DNA from: Cardiocondyla obscurior
Lineage: Eukaryota > Arthropoda > Insecta > Hymenoptera > Formicidae
Length of the DNA stretch: 64,000 nt
NCBI RefSeq assembly: GCF_019399895.1
Contig: NC_091883.1
Span: forward strand, 352,377-416,376
Direction: 5' to 3'
The notes beneath the pieces were generated by a model. The model worked only from the letters and a program-made list of their open reading frames with translations, was not told the origin of the DNA and ran no database searches. The position numbers were made by a program, and so were the translations under genes. Positions 23,281 to 34,227 of this stretch are shown one piece after another (position 1 is the first letter of the stretch; each line of letters starts with the position of its first letter).

Positions 23281-24121
23281 ACAATAAATAATATACTGGA
23301 GATACCGTTCACACTTAGGGCTCAGATAAGAAGTCAATGTCTTGGAAGACACTATGACGCCTTATTTAAGCTGCGTGATCAATGGCTACTGATTTTGATA
23401 AAGCGAAGTATTATCGCCTCTTATCAAGGATGGGGTCGGTGCGACTCAAGATTGAAAATAACTGGAGAAACTGGTTATAAAAGAACAAAATAATATATAT
23501 ATTTCGTAAAAATCCAAATTTACAATGTTTTGGGTTACAGTTTTAATCTTAAATGATACGGCAGAAGAAAGGAAATTATAGATTTGGAGGAGAATAGAAT
23601 CTGAGAAGGTGGGACTCAAGACCCATAACAGGAAGCTCGTAATCGGGGTACAGGAGTAGTGTTACGTCAGGAATGGAATTAATTAAGAAGGATGATTACC
23701 GCTCCTCGGAAGCTTAGGAAATGGCTTGAAAGCAGGTAGAAAGAAAGAACAGATTTTAGGGAATAACACTACAACCGATTCTTGCGCGGCGCGTGCGTTG
23801 GAGTGCCACGCATAAAACGCGCTAGGGATGGGTTTAAGTTTAGTTTGAGTTGGAGTCAGCGCGTTATTTTGGTTCTTTTTAGGGAAAGAAATTAAATTCT
23901 TATTTCCTGGGATAGAACCAGAAGTGATTTTTCGCAATATTAGGAAACGTGAAGGTTAATCAAAGTGAGGTTTATTTAAAAGTAAAAAAAAACATTATAT
24001 CTTTGATGTGTTTTACAAATAAAATATAAAGAATATATATATGTATGTATAATATGTGTATATGTATGTATATTGAGGTGTATATTTACAAAGGTGTTAA
24101 CTTTCTATTTCGATAGTGTAA
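23281..24121. other. Noncoding stretch, unidentified
   Basis: Moderately GC-containing sequence with no credible coding frame. The 84-residue minus frame at 23683-23937 has no recognisable feature. A (TATG)n-type dinucleotide-rich patch occurs near 24030-24085. Confidence 0.3.
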
Positions 24122-24864
24122 TTACTCCAAGTCTATTTCGATGATCTCAGTAATTTGGGCCGAGAATCGCGGAAAGACCAGATCGATTAGTTTGATCGGG
24201 TCGAGGAAGGAGAGTTCCACCCCAGGATAAAATATAAAGAAATTCTCATCAGGAGACGCCCCGCTGGCCTGTCTCCTGATCTCTTCGGGATGGAAATGGT
24301 CAGGGCCTATGGTACAGGACGGATAGGATCCGTCCACGGAGTGCAAGTCCTCCGGAGTAGCTCGAGGAGAGAATCAAAGATCGCTCTCGGTTCCTCTTGC
24401 TCCCCAAAGAACTCAACACTTGGGGCGGGGGAAGAGGAAGGTTCCGGGCGGTTAGGTTCCTGCCAAGAGACAGTATCGTCTTCAGCAAAAGAACCGACCT
24501 TGTCGGGTTTCCCAGGAAGTGATAATGGCGAAAAGATCGGTGAAGAGTATGCTCTAGGAGCAGCTCCAGGAAGATGGTCGTAGGGAATTACGGAATTATC
24601 CGAGGAATAAGAAGGAGAAGTAGGGTGAAACCGCTCCGAGTCAGACTCTACTGGCGACAAAGATCTTGGTCGCGGTGGTGTTAGTGGCCGAAGTAACTGA
24701 TCATTTGCGTCTTCAGGGTCTTCGCCATTGTATGGCGAATTAGGAGGAACAGTTGGAGGAGGCGACCACGGCCGTTCGGATCTTCTCCTGGAGGGATCAA
24801 CCGTATCCTCCCTTGGCGCCGCCGCGAGCAAGAAACAAAAAAAGCTCCGCACGAGCTGTCGCAA
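24122..24864 (-). CDS. Proline/serine-rich hypothetical protein, probably frameshifted
   Basis: A 185-residue frame starts at 24864 and stops at 24307. A second frame (24346-24122, 74 residues) continues the same coding character, so a frameshift near 24340 is likely. The N-terminus is basic then hydrophobic. The middle is rich in P, S and E (P-P-T-V-P-P-N-S-P-Y and repeated S-P motifs). The second frame ends with an acidic, hydrophobic segment. I do not recognise the family. It could be a retroelement gene (gag-like) or a viral relic; no partner domains are adjacent. Confidence 0.35.
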
Positions 24865-26379
24865 ACTCCTTATCTTCTTATTTCTGCGCGCCCGACTTTT
24901 CTTAATTGTTCTTTAATTTGTAGAGTCCACTAAAAAGTAATCAATTTAAAATTTGAATTAATAAATGAATTACAGAGAGAAAATGTTAATGGCATCACGT
25001 CGCATTCTTTCTTTCGGATCTCTTCATCCGTCCTTCTGAAGATTCTCACGGTTTCTCTGATCGGACGGAGCCTCACTCAAGTTAAGGTTTTGATAGTCAC
25101 TAGTTATTGGCGGCATATCGCAACCCCTTACAAAAGGAAGCCCACTAACCGAGTCGAGTTACCGGAGAACTCAGAAAACCCCAAAGATATTCCGAATTTG
25201 CGAGGTGCGTACAGCACCCTGACATTTCCCTCATTATCCATTTCAAAGTTATTTAAGATTTTAATTTAGTGAAATCGCGTCGAAGGGAAAAGAAAAATAA
25301 AGGAATAATAAATGATGAGACTTACTACTTGATGTTCTTCAAGTTCCTTAAACGAGTTCTCGGGTCTTGTTTATTCTTCAGAATATCGTCAGGTTTACAA
25401 ACTATTTCACAATGTTCAACGTAACAGATTTAAAACTCAGAGAGCAATGAGAGCGAGTCCCGCCGAAACACGCGGTTTTAACCTCGGAAAAGGGGAGGGC
25501 TAGCGCTGGATTTTCATTTTTCAATAATCAATATTCTTATTTGCCAGCCGTGTTCCTCCACTTTTCCTTTTTCACAATTATTGGTCACATGCATCTCATC
25601 CCTTCTCTGATTTTTTTAATCTGTAAGTTTTTTTCCCTTAGTCTCTAATTCTTGGTGAGGAGTTCCCGATATCTATTGGCTTGAGAGAAAACGTTTATAC
25701 TAGGCTTCGCCCACATGGCTTTGCCCCTTCCAACTTTCCAGAATATTATTAACAATTGGAGAAAAATAGTTAAGGGACCTTTTACGTTATCGGCGGGTCA
25801 TGTTTGTTTATAGTTTCCGACCGCGTATCGTATTCTTACGATTGCAGGACTTTCGCGCCACGGTATAACTGCGATCTTAAGTGCTTTAGAAAATCTCCCT
25901 TTACTTATCGCCAGACATTTGATATTGATTTGAAGCATTTCGGGACTCTCTTAGTTTAATGTTCTTTGAAAAGTTCTCAGTTCAGTTTTCCGTCGGCATC
26001 TGTAGCATGATTGTTGTAAGTTTCTTTTTTTTATTTAGGCATTCGACAATAAGGATTTTCGAATATAAAATTATTTTTTCTAGAAGCTTTAAAGTTCTCT
26101 CTCATCACCAAATAGTCACAGTTTACTTCTCCTTATCTAGTTTATTGATCACGTGTCGAAAAAAAAGAAATGTGGAGTTTAAGGACGTAACAGTAGCAGG
26201 ACTTGATCGTTGTCAGATGAATTATTAAATGCTTTAAAGGAAGAGGGAGGAAAGGGCAGGATTAGTCGGTTTTTAAGTGGCGGGTGAGCATAAGTAGATG
26301 CGATTTTGTCGAGGAATGATCAGTAGAAAGGGTTAGGTTTAATTCTGCGGGTGGTGGCGTAAGAGAAGGATCGCAATTG
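24865..26379. other. Noncoding stretch, unidentified, possible LTR on the minus strand
   Basis: Near 25226 the minus strand begins TGTCAGGGTGCTGTACG, which resembles an LTR start directed toward the proline-rich frame. A matching 3' LTR was not found. The remainder, with short AG/CT-rich blocks, shows no coding feature. Confidence 0.25.
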
Positions 26380-28205
26380 TTACAAAAAAAGAAGAGACAG
26401 GGCAATAGATGGGTTCTGTAGTTGGAGAGTATGAGGGGCTCTCTCTTTTAGTTTATCTCTTTGCATTTCCTCCCTTACTATATATCCTGGAATACAATTT
26501 TTTATTCTCAAAATCCATCTCAAATATCTTTCACGTATTCTTTCTAATTCCTCTTTTTTTCCACCCCCATATTTCAATACCATAACTAATCACTGTCCAT
26601 ACCAATCTATCAAACAACCATATTCTCCTTCCCCAGGCTTTTCCAAATTTCCTTTTTCCTATGCTCCACACCTATACCATTATTGCTGCTTTTTTTCTTA
26701 CCCTGTCCTTCACCTGTTCCCTCTGATCTTTGTTTGCCGTAACTATTGTACATATTTTAAATACTAATACCTTTTAACTTCTTCTAATTTTTTCCCTTTT
26801 TATTTTTACATTATTTTTTTCTGTCTTCTCCCTCCTTTTCTGCATATCATAACCTTTGTCTTTTCTACATTTATCTCTAAACCCTTCTCCTCCACATACT
26901 TTGCCAGATTTCTCAACAGTTCTATCATAGCCGCCTCATTTTCTGCAATAACTGCACCGTTGTCGGCATATGCTAATACAAATATTTTTTTTTCTTTTAT
27001 CTTTATACCTCCCCACCCTTTTTTTCTAGTTTATTATCCATGTCTGCAATTAATAACATAAATAAGCTCGGTTTCAGCGAGTATCCTTGTCTAACCCCCT
27101 TTTCTACTTCTTTCTATAATCTATTAGCCAACACCGCTGCATACACCTTATACGCCGTCTACGTCAACGTTACTCCTCGATAGCCTTCCGTTTTATCCCC
27201 CTTGCCTTTCTTCATAATTGGCACAACTATTCTGTGGGATCAGAGTTTCGCGGGGTAAGGAAACTTGTGATTAATGGGTAATAATAAAAATAGCGTCTTT
27301 CTTTATTGCTCTTTGCAGGCTCACAATTACTTGACGCGTTTAACTAAAAATCTCTTGACTGCTCGCTACGAACTCTGTACCGAGACTGAGCCTGTTTGCG
27401 CCCGCCTCGCAACGTTGCTTCTTTTAAAAACAAAAGCTACCCGAAAATTAAATCTTCCGCCACGAGTGGCTATCTTACGTAACATTGAAAAGCGCTGTCG
27501 ATAACGCCGTCGATAACACCGTTATCGGTAATCTGTATGCGATTGGTGTCGTGGTTACAACAAAAATTAAATTTAAGAATATACGCAAAATCTTACATAC
27601 TACAATTCCTTTTCTTTATTCCCACGGAAACCCATCACCTCTCTAAACTATGTTGCATACCTCCTATAGCCATTCTCTAATCTTTTTTTCCCCTCCCAAT
27701 TTCCACACCTCATTTTCTATTCCATCACTCCCCGTCGACTTTCCCCTCTTCAGTTTCTTAATTACGTTTTCAATTTTTTCTTTCTCTATCTCTTTCTCAT
27801 CTTCCTTGTGGTGTATGTGAGTCGCAAATGCGATTCTGTCTATCTAGCGAGTTCTTAGAGTTCTTAGGTTACACGCATTATCCGATGTGCATCATTATCT
27901 TATATACCTCTATCTATCTTGGACAATAAAGTTCAGTTCAGACCAGATTTTTGTCTTGACTAAACCATCTCCCAAGAATATAGCACATTCCTTTTTTAAT
28001 CTTTTTCTTCCTTCCCCTCTTACTCTCCATTTTACTTCTTTTAGCACTTTTCCAAAATGTCAATCTCATTCCTCAATTTCTATTTTCTTGTCTACTCCTT
28101 TCTTCTATCTTTTTTTCTTTATTCACTACCTTTATACTTCCTCTTCCGTTTTAATTTTTTCTATTTCTATTTTTCATTTTTCTTTTTCTTCCTTCTTTTT
28201 TATTT
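26380..28205 (-). mobile_element. LINE (non-LTR retrotransposon) remnant, reverse-transcriptase half
   Basis: In several minus-strand frames the segment from 28205 down to 26380 resembles a LINE reverse transcriptase. It has a K-L-K-x-G-K-S-T-G-x-D-G-I block near 27720, a P-R-Q-G-Y-S-L-K-P-x-L-F block near 27090, and the catalytic Y-A-D-N-G-A region near 26960. The tail has E-R-I-R-E-R-Y-L-R-W near 26540. The plus strand looks T/C-rich because the coding strand is A/G-rich. Many stops and indels are present. Two insertions break it: an LTR at 27233-27604 and about 135 bp near 27808-27945. Confidence 0.65.
27233..27604 (+). mobile_element. Solo LTR inside the LINE, ATTC target duplication
   Basis: 372 bp starting TGTGGGATC and ending CATACTACA, with ATTC on both sides (27229-27232 and 27605-27608). 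The LINE coding character resumes on both sides. A 4-bp duplication and TG...CA ends fit a Ty3/gypsy solo LTR. Confidence 0.65.
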
Positions 28206-28430
28206 CATATAATTATAAAATGGTTAGTACAATTAAAAAAAAAAAGAAGGAGGATTCACTAGCGAAAGTCGCGATTCAATTTATTAAAATAAATGCACAA
28301 AATGTATTATGACTGTTGTGTCGTGGAGGAAATCGGAGGAAGTTTGTAGTTCGTAAATAAAAGAAATACTTGATTAACTATACTTTTTAATTCTACATGA
28401 TGACTACTATATGATATCTGCAGGAGGTTC
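28206..28430. other. Non-LINE flank left of gypsy element 1
   Basis: After the LINE homology stops, the sequence up to the GTTC at 28427-28430 has no coding feature. Together with 36185-36500 it seems to be an older insertion in the LINE, into which the gypsy element later inserted. Confidence 0.35.
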
Positions 28431-28836
28431 TGTTGTAACCCGACCCTGGCAACAGCAAGGCCGCGCCCGCGAAGGCGCAGGCCGGGTTAACAACCAGCGT
28501 CGAGCGGATCTTCCGATCGCGGAATCCGCTGACCGATCGACGCCTTGCACTTTTCGCATAGGCAATGACCGAACGCGGTCACTGTCCTATGCGCCCAAAA
28601 TCCGCGGACTGTTGCTTTTCCGCCTTAGCAACAGTCGCGTATAAAACCCGCGGCCACCGAACGCCAGCGGGTCATTCTAATAATCACTACGCCGTGGTAA
28701 CGCTGCCCGAGGCCTGGACAATTTAACGGAAGGAAATAAAAGACATTTACATAAAAAGGTCTCCATTTATTTATTCCTCGCGAGTACATAAGTGTTCCGG
28801 GAGGACGGACCCCTTGTACCGTTACCTGGTGCAACA
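28431..28836 (+). repeat. 5' LTR of gypsy element 1
   Basis: 406 bp, TGTTGTAACCC start and TGGTGCAACA end. A TATAAAA box lies at 28640-28646, an initiator-like GTCATTCT about 30 bases downstream, and an AATAAA signal at 28735-28740. Confidence 0.92.
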
Positions 28837-28839
28837 TTT

Positions 28840-28857
28840 TGGTGGCAACGGTGGGAT
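28840..28857 (+). promoter_or_regulatory. Primer-binding site of gypsy element 1
   Basis: TGGTGGCAACGGTGGGAT lies three bases after the 5' LTR and is conserved at 11794 and 48429. The TGG start fits annealing to a tRNA 3' CCA end; the tRNA species was not determined. Confidence 0.75.
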
Positions 28858-29156
28858 CCGCCCCCCGGCGAGGCACCGCTCCGGCGACGACCTCCTACTC
28901 GCGACGGGCCATATAGGAGATTTCTGAAACAAAAGAACAAAAAGTGAAAAATTGGACTCACCCTATACACAACAGAAGACTAGAACAGCACAAGCAGCGG
29001 TTCTGCCGATATCGCACGCGCTCGACACCGGAGAAGCCGACCAGCTGAGAGACAAGGTAGCAGCAGCCCGGCCGCAGCCACTCGAAGGAACGGACAGCCG
29101 TGGACGAGAGCCGGAAGGAAAAGGGGACGAGAAAGCCCGGAAGCAGAGACAGCGCC

Positions 29157-29182
29157 ATGCAGCACCTTGCGTTAGTGTAAGT
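29157..29182 (+). promoter_or_regulatory. Conserved short start exon and splice donor
   Basis: An ATG at 29157 opens a seven-codon stretch that runs into a GTAAGT donor at 29177. The same arrangement occurs in element 2 (48781-48806) and element 3 (12167-12193). In elements 2 and 3 an acceptor is found just ahead of env. It is therefore the likely leader of a spliced env message. In this element the acceptor lies in the deleted region. Confidence 0.6.
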
Positions 29183-29223
29183 CCGAAATAAAACTTTATT
29201 GTCAATCTTAACCCGACTAGTCG

Positions 29224-29673
29224 ATGTCGGACGAAGAATTCGATTTGCGATCTCAAATAGCTAACGACTCTTGGCTACATAGCGTATCAGGCCACAGGGC
29301 ACGGCGACCACCCCCTGCAAACCCCCTAGGCATTGCAGCCGCCACCCTACGCGAAATCCGCGATAACGTGCGCCGGGCATTAAATACAGAGAGCGATAGC
29401 GAAAGCTCAGCCGAACTCGATCCGCGCGAAGAAACCGAACCGTGCGACGAAACCGACTTAAATTTAGCACGACCTACCGACGAAACGCGAAAAAGCGACC
29501 GGAAGAGGCTATTAGAAGAAGCAGGTAGCGATATAAGCAACGTATCGCAACGCGGGGAATTCTTTCTTACCTCATACGACAGTAGTATATTTGATCCCGC
29601 GGAAATAGCAGACGAGTTAGAAATGCGACGACGCGGCCGAAACCCTACCCGCGATAATCAAGGGACTTCCTGA
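29224..29673 (+). CDS. ORF1 of gypsy element 1, conserved, function unknown
   Basis: 149 residues, beginning M-S-D-E-E-F just after the splice donor region and ending at TGA 29671-29673. It is conserved in the two other copies. Shared blocks are S-W-L-H-S near residue 17, a basic R-D-N-V-R-R-A-L helix near 57, an acidic middle, and G-S-D-I-S-N-V-S then G-E-F-F-L-T-S-Y-D-S-S-x-F-D-P-A-E-I toward the end. The following frame is open without another stop up to the gag-pol ATG at 29725, so readthrough of the TGA would fuse it to gag. It could be the N-terminal part of gag (matrix-like) or a separate small protein. Element 2 also ends this frame with TGA, which argues against a random mutation. 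Confidence 0.65.
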   Translation: MSDEEFDLRSQIANDSWLHSVSGHRARRPPPANPLGIAAATLREIRDNVRRALNTESDSESSAELDPREETEPCDETDLNLARPTDETRKSDRKRLLEEAGSDISNVSQRGEFFLTSYDSSIFDPAEIADELEMRRRGRNPTRDNQGTS

Positions 29674-29724
29674 AGGCCCTACGAAAATCAACTAGCTGAG
29701 ACAGACTCCGGCAAACAAATTTTT

Positions 29725-32649
29725 ATGGTATCAGACAATGGCGATCGCGACGGAACGACTGAATCAAGGGAGGAGGCCGCCGGCGGCACCCCTGTGACAA
29801 CGGCCGAGACTGTGATAAAGCGGCCCAGACCCGACCCCCCTTCTCCGATCACACGAAGGCGCTCGCCAGCACCCCATAATGATACTCTAAGCACTCTCTT
29901 GGACGCCATACAAGAGATAAATAGGCGCCTAGATCGGGTAGAAAGCGAGCTGAACACGTCGCGAGAACCGCTCCACTCCACACGGACGTCGGAACCGGTA
30001 GCCTTACGGAAGGAACCACTAACCCACGACCGCGACGACGTACGATTTTCGTTGGACAACCCCCGGCAATACCTGTCAATGAAGCATGCCCTCGAAACGA
30101 TCCCTTCCTTCGACGGGAACGAGACGCACGCCAAAAAATTCATCAAATCCTGTGAATACGTCGCGCGAAAAATAGACCCGGCGGACGAAAATGAACTGCT
30201 AGCCGCAATCTTGTACACGAAGTTGACGGGACGTGCGCTGTCGCGTTTCGAGACTAGGAAAGTCGTTGGATTTTCGCAATTCTTGAGCGAGATAGAGGAA
30301 GCTTACGTGCAACGACGGGGCACCTCGTATCTACAATTCGACTTTAACAACTTGCGGCAACGACATGGTGAAAGCGCGCAAACTTTCGGATTCCGAGCAG
30401 ACACCCTCGCGACTGAACTATACGACGCCTTAAGCGAAAACCCGAAATACTCAGATGACGAGAAACGCGGGATATGGAACTCTATACAGGAGCAGGTACT
30501 ACAAAATTATCAGGCCGGACTCCTCCCATATACACAAACGATCGTGCGGTCGCGGAACTATACCACGTTACAACAGGCCATCGCAGGGGCGGCTATGGAG
30601 GAAAGACAACGCGGTATCCCGGCGCGAACCTTTCTGGACCGCGACCCGCCGCCGCGACGCCCCCCGCCGGCCTGTCAAAAATGCGGGAAACAAGGACACG
30701 CGGGATTCGCGTGTCGCACGAGCCGATACGCGCAACGCTTCACGCTACCGCGAGCCGATCATCCGCCCCGCGTGCACACTACGACGAAACATTGCTCATA
30801 TTGCAATATACCGGGGCACACGCGCGAGGAATGCCGACGCTTGAAACGCGAGACGGGACCTCGTGAACACGCCAGACGCGATTCCCGACCGAACCCTCCG
30901 CCGAGGAGGGCCCCCGTAGTAAACACCACGCATTATCGCGAGAGAGAACCGAATGCAGAGACGGTAGGTAGCGGCCCGGGAAATGCTGCCCCGCCGCGCC
31001 ATCAGGAAACCCGACTCGCAAGAGATTATCAAATATCGCACCTGGCAGAAGACACGAAGAATCGACAGCTCGATCTTGTCACTCTACCAATCCTCCAAGC
31101 GAAAAACGGAAAGGCTACTTTCTTCGTCGACTCGGGTGCCGCGGTTACGCTTATTAAGGTGGAAAAACTAAAAGGCACCACCCCCATTTTTTCCGGTTCA
31201 ACCGCACTAACGGGAGTAACGGGGCATAAGGCGAAAACACTCGGAAAATGCAACGCCACAATCCGCCTCAGAACTAACTTCGTGCACCATGATATGCACG
31301 TCGTGCCGGACGATTTCCCCATCGATTACGAGGGAATTCTCGGGATGAACTTTTTAAAAACACAGCGGACCATATATGACGTAGAGAACGGCCGCCTAAG
31401 TATAAACCGTGTGACGTTCCCGCTCCATCCGTATGCTCGCATCATGTTACCGCCGCGAAGCGAGACCATCGTACGCGCGATTACAGACGAAAACCGGGTG
31501 GGCATAATTTACGCACACGAGCCTGCACCCGGGATCTTGATCGGGAATTGCCTAGTCGATCCGATAGGCAACGCGTGCCCTATCAGCGTAATTAACACAA
31601 CCGAAAAACCGATAGTTTTTCCTACACCACGACTGGTCGTTCACCGAGCGGAACTTGCTGACTCGACACCGGTACTCGCGTTACGCGATACGCTAAGCGA
31701 CGGCAATGTACAGGCACGAATAAAAGCGTTACACGAGCAGTTGCGGACATCACACTTAAACAAGGAAGAGGAAGACAAGCTGCAGGAAATCTGCGCAAAC
31801 TTTTGCGACACATTCTACCTCGCGGGCGATACACTTTCTCACACTTCCGCGGTCGCGCACGAAATAAATAACGACGCGAAAATAAAACCCATAAACTGCC
31901 GACCTTACCGGTTGCCGGAGCGCCATAAAATAGAAGTCAATCGGCAAATAGATAAAATGAGGAACGAAGGAATTATTCGCGAAAGCACGAGCCAGTGGAA
32001 CGCGCCCATACTCGTGGTACCGAAGCGAGCCGACGCGTCAGGAAACCCGAAACTCCGGATAGTAGTCGATTTCCGAAAACTAAACGACGCCACAGTGGGA
32101 GATTCGTTCCCTATACCAAACATCACGGATATCCTAGACCAACTGGGAAACGCGAAATATTTTACAACCTTAGATCTCGCGTCAGGATACCATCAAATTC
32201 CTATGCACGAAGAGTACAAAAAGAAAACCGTGTTCTCAACGGCGCTGGGGCATTACGAATTCAATCGAATGCCGTTTGGTTTGAAAAACGCGCCAGCTAC
32301 TTTTCAGCGACTTATGAACTCAGTACTATCGGGTCTCCAGGGAATAAAATGTCTTGTGTACCTCGATGATATCGTAATTTACGGGGCCTCGTTAGACGAA
32401 CACAACAAGCGACTCGTGGAAGTATTAAAAAGACTACGTCAACATAATCTGAAACTTCAACCTGAGAAGTGCGAATTCCTCAGGAAGGAAGTTTTATATT
32501 TAGGACACATAATAACGGAGGGAGGAATACGACCCGACCCATCTAAACTAACTGCAATACAACAATTCCCGACGCCAAAACGAGTACGCGATGTACAGTC
32601 ATTTATAGGGCTAGCGGGATATTATCGCAAATTCATCGAAAATTTTTAA
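29725..32649 (+). CDS. Gag-Pol of gypsy element 1: capsid, zinc knuckles, protease, reverse transcriptase
   Basis: 974 residues in one frame. The first 300 residues are gag-like. Two CCHC knuckles begin at residues 317 (C-Q-K-C-G-K-Q-G-H) and 357 (C-S-Y-C-N-I-P-G-H). The retropepsin site is at residue 469 (D-S-G-A-A). Reverse transcriptase covers about residues 720-970 with the catalytic Y-L-D-D at 879-882. The frame stops at TAA 32647-32649, but the same frame continues open from 32650 to 34227 with RNase H and integrase. The sister copy has a serine codon there, so this is one nonsense mutation. Gag and pol appear fused with no frameshift site, as in some Ty3/gypsy lineages. Confidence 0.9.
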   Translation: MVSDNGDRDGTTESREEAAGGTPVTTAETVIKRPRPDPPSPITRRRSPAPHNDTLSTLLDAIQEINRRLDRVESELNTSREPLHSTRTSEPVALRKEPLTHDRDDVRFSLDNPRQYLSMKHALETIPSFDGNETHAKKFIKSCEYVARKIDPADENELLAAILYTKLTGRALSRFETRKVVGFSQFLSEIEEAYVQRRGTSYLQFDFNNLRQRHGESAQTFGFRADTLATELYDALSENPKYSDDEKRGIWNSIQEQVLQNYQAGLLPYTQTIVRSRNYTTLQQAIAGAAMEERQRGIPARTFLDRDPPPRRPPPACQKCGKQGHAGFACRTSRYAQRFTLPRADHPPRVHTTTKHCSYCNIPGHTREECRRLKRETGPREHARRDSRPNPPPRRAPVVNTTHYREREPNAETVGSGPGNAAPPRHQETRLARDYQISHLAEDTKNRQLDLVTLPILQAKNGKATFFVDSGAAVTLIKVEKLKGTTPIFSGSTALTGVTGHKAKTLGKCNATIRLRTNFVHHDMHVVPDDFPIDYEGILGMNFLKTQRTIYDVENGRLSINRVTFPLHPYARIMLPPRSETIVRAITDENRVGIIYAHEPAPGILIGNCLVDPIGNACPISVINTTEKPIVFPTPRLVVHRAELADSTPVLALRDTLSDGNVQARIKALHEQLRTSHLNKEEEDKLQEICANFCDTFYLAGDTLSHTSAVAHEINNDAKIKPINCRPYRLPERHKIEVNRQIDKMRNEGIIRESTSQWNAPILVVPKRADASGNPKLRIVVDFRKLNDATVGDSFPIPNITDILDQLGNAKYFTTLDLASGYHQIPMHEEYKKKTVFSTALGHYEFNRMPFGLKNAPATFQRLMNSVLSGLQGIKCLVYLDDIVIYGASLDEHNKRLVEVLKRLRQHNLKLQPEKCEFLRKEVLYLGHIITEGGIRPDPSKLTAIQQFPTPKRVRDVQSFIGLAGYYRKFIENF

Positions 32650-34227
32650 AAAACCGCAAAACCTCTAACCGCACTCACGCGAAAAGACAGCGTTTTCAAG
32701 TGGGAAATGGAGCATCAACAAGCCTTCGAAATACTAAAAGAAAAACTGACCACCGCCCCTGTGTTAAGCTATCCGAATTTCGAGAAAAATTTTTTGATAA
32801 CCACCGACGCCTCGGACTACGCGATCGGGGCTATATTATCACAAGGAGAAATAGGAGAAGACCGCCCTATCGCATACGCTAGCAGAATACTAAATAAGGC
32901 GGAGAAAAACTACAGTGCAACGGAAAAAGAGCTACTAGCAATAGTCTGGGCGGTAAAACATTTTCGCCCGTATATTTATGGCACGCGTTTTACAATAATC
33001 ACAGATCATAAATCACTCGTGTGGCTATTTAACGTCAACGATCCGGGATCGCGATTAATTAGGTGGAGACTAAAATTAGAAGAATATACATATGATATCG
33101 TTCATAAGTCAGGCAAGCAGAATACAAACGCGGACGCGTTCAGCAGGAACCCGCCAGAGGAGTTTATCGGAGTCAGCACAAACGAGACCAACGAAGAACA
33201 AAAATACAGCGAAGAAGAGAAAATAAAAATACTCAAAGAATATCACGACTCCCCTTTAGGAGGACACCAGGGAATAAATCGCACAATAAATAGGATCAAA
33301 TTACGTCATAACTGGCCCGGAATGAATAAGGATATCGAGAAGTACATCCAGAAATACGAAAACTGTCAAAGGAACAAATTAAGCCGAAAGACGAAAATGC
33401 CGCTAATCGTAACGGACACGCCAAGGAAACCATTCGAGAAATGCGCCCTGGACATCGTGGGACCGCTACCGATAACGACTGCCGGAAATAAATATGTGCT
33501 GACATTTCAGGATCTCTTAACTAAGTTCAGCAAGGCTATCGCGTTACCAAACCAAGAAGCGGCAACCGTAGCCAAGGCGTTCGCGACAAAGATAATTCTC
33601 GAGCACGGGATACCCGAGAATATTCTCACGGACCAAGGGACTAACTTACTAAGCGAAATTTTTAAACAAACCTGCAAACTTTTGAAAATAAATAAGATTC
33701 AAACCACTGCATACCACCCTGAAACGAACGGCGCGCTAGAAAGATCTCACAGAACCCTAACCGAATACTTGCGACATTATCTGAATGGAGAACAAACCGA
33801 CTGGGATGAGTGGTTACCCTATGCGATGTTCACTTACAATACAACGCCCCACACATCCACGGGATTTACCCCATTCGAACTCGTGTACGAGCACCAGGCA
33901 ATGCTACCGACGGCACTGACCACGGTGCCCAAACCAACATACTCCTACGAAAACTACGCGCAGGAATTACGCGAACGATTGCGCGCGGCTAACCAGATAG
34001 CCAGGGAAAACGCAAGATTGAAAAAAGTGAAAACGAAAAATACGTTTGACCAAAAAATAAATCCGCGCGCATTCAAGGTAGGCGACGCAGTGTTACTGCA
34101 CGACGAAACGGTACGAAGGGGGCGATCGAAAAAATTAGACGCTAAATGGATAGGACCGTATGTAATAATAGAACAAAACGGCGACGTTAATTACACAATA
34201 CGAAAGGGCCGAAAAAAAGGGGATTAA
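32650..34227 (+). CDS. RNase H and integrase part of pol, gypsy element 1
   Basis: A continuation of the gag-pol frame after the stop at 32647. RNase H shows T-T-D-A-S-D-Y-A-I-G near the start, then E-K-E-L-L-A-I-V and I-T-D-H-K-S-L. Integrase shows a histidine/cysteine region where one of the two expected cysteines is replaced (K-Y-E-N-C-Q). The core follows with C-A-L-D-I-V-G-P, L-T-D-Q-G-T-N and a glutamate in N-G-A-L-E-R-S-H. The C-terminus is cut: after 34200 the frame runs into env sequence and stops at 34227, because the last 20 or so integrase residues are deleted. Such a protein may be inactive. Confidence 0.85.
   Translation, partial: KTAKPLTALTRKDSVFKWEMEHQQAFEILKEKLTTAPVLSYPNFEKNFLITTDASDYAIGAILSQGEIGEDRPIAYASRILNKAEKNYSATEKELLAIVWAVKHFRPYIYGTRFTIITDHKSLVWLFNVNDPGSRLIRWRLKLEEYTYDIVHKSGKQNTNADAFSRNPPEEFIGVSTNETNEEQKYSEEEKIKILKEYHDSPLGGHQGINRTINRIKLRHNWPGMNKDIEKYIQKYENCQRNKLSRKTKMPLIVTDTPRKPFEKCALDIVGPLPITTAGNKYVLTFQDLLTKFSKAIALPNQEAATVAKAFATKIILEHGIPENILTDQGTNLLSEIFKQTCKLLKINKIQTTAYHPETNGALERSHRTLTEYLRHYLNGEQTDWDEWLPYAMFTYNTTPHTSTGFTPFELVYEHQAMLPTALTTVPKPTYSYENYAQELRERLRAANQIARENARLKKVKTKNTFDQKINPRAFKVGDAVLLHDETVRRGRSKKLDAKWIGPYVIIEQNGDVNYTIRKGRKKGD

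Noticed and set aside
27887..28312. 141-residue plus-strand frame rich in S, F and L
   Set aside because: Opposite the decayed LINE reverse transcriptase; the composition explains it.
29688..30218. 176-residue minus-strand frame opposite gag-pol
   Set aside because: Antisense shadow of the long gag-pol frame; serine/arginine-rich without any domain and not conserved in the other gypsy copies.
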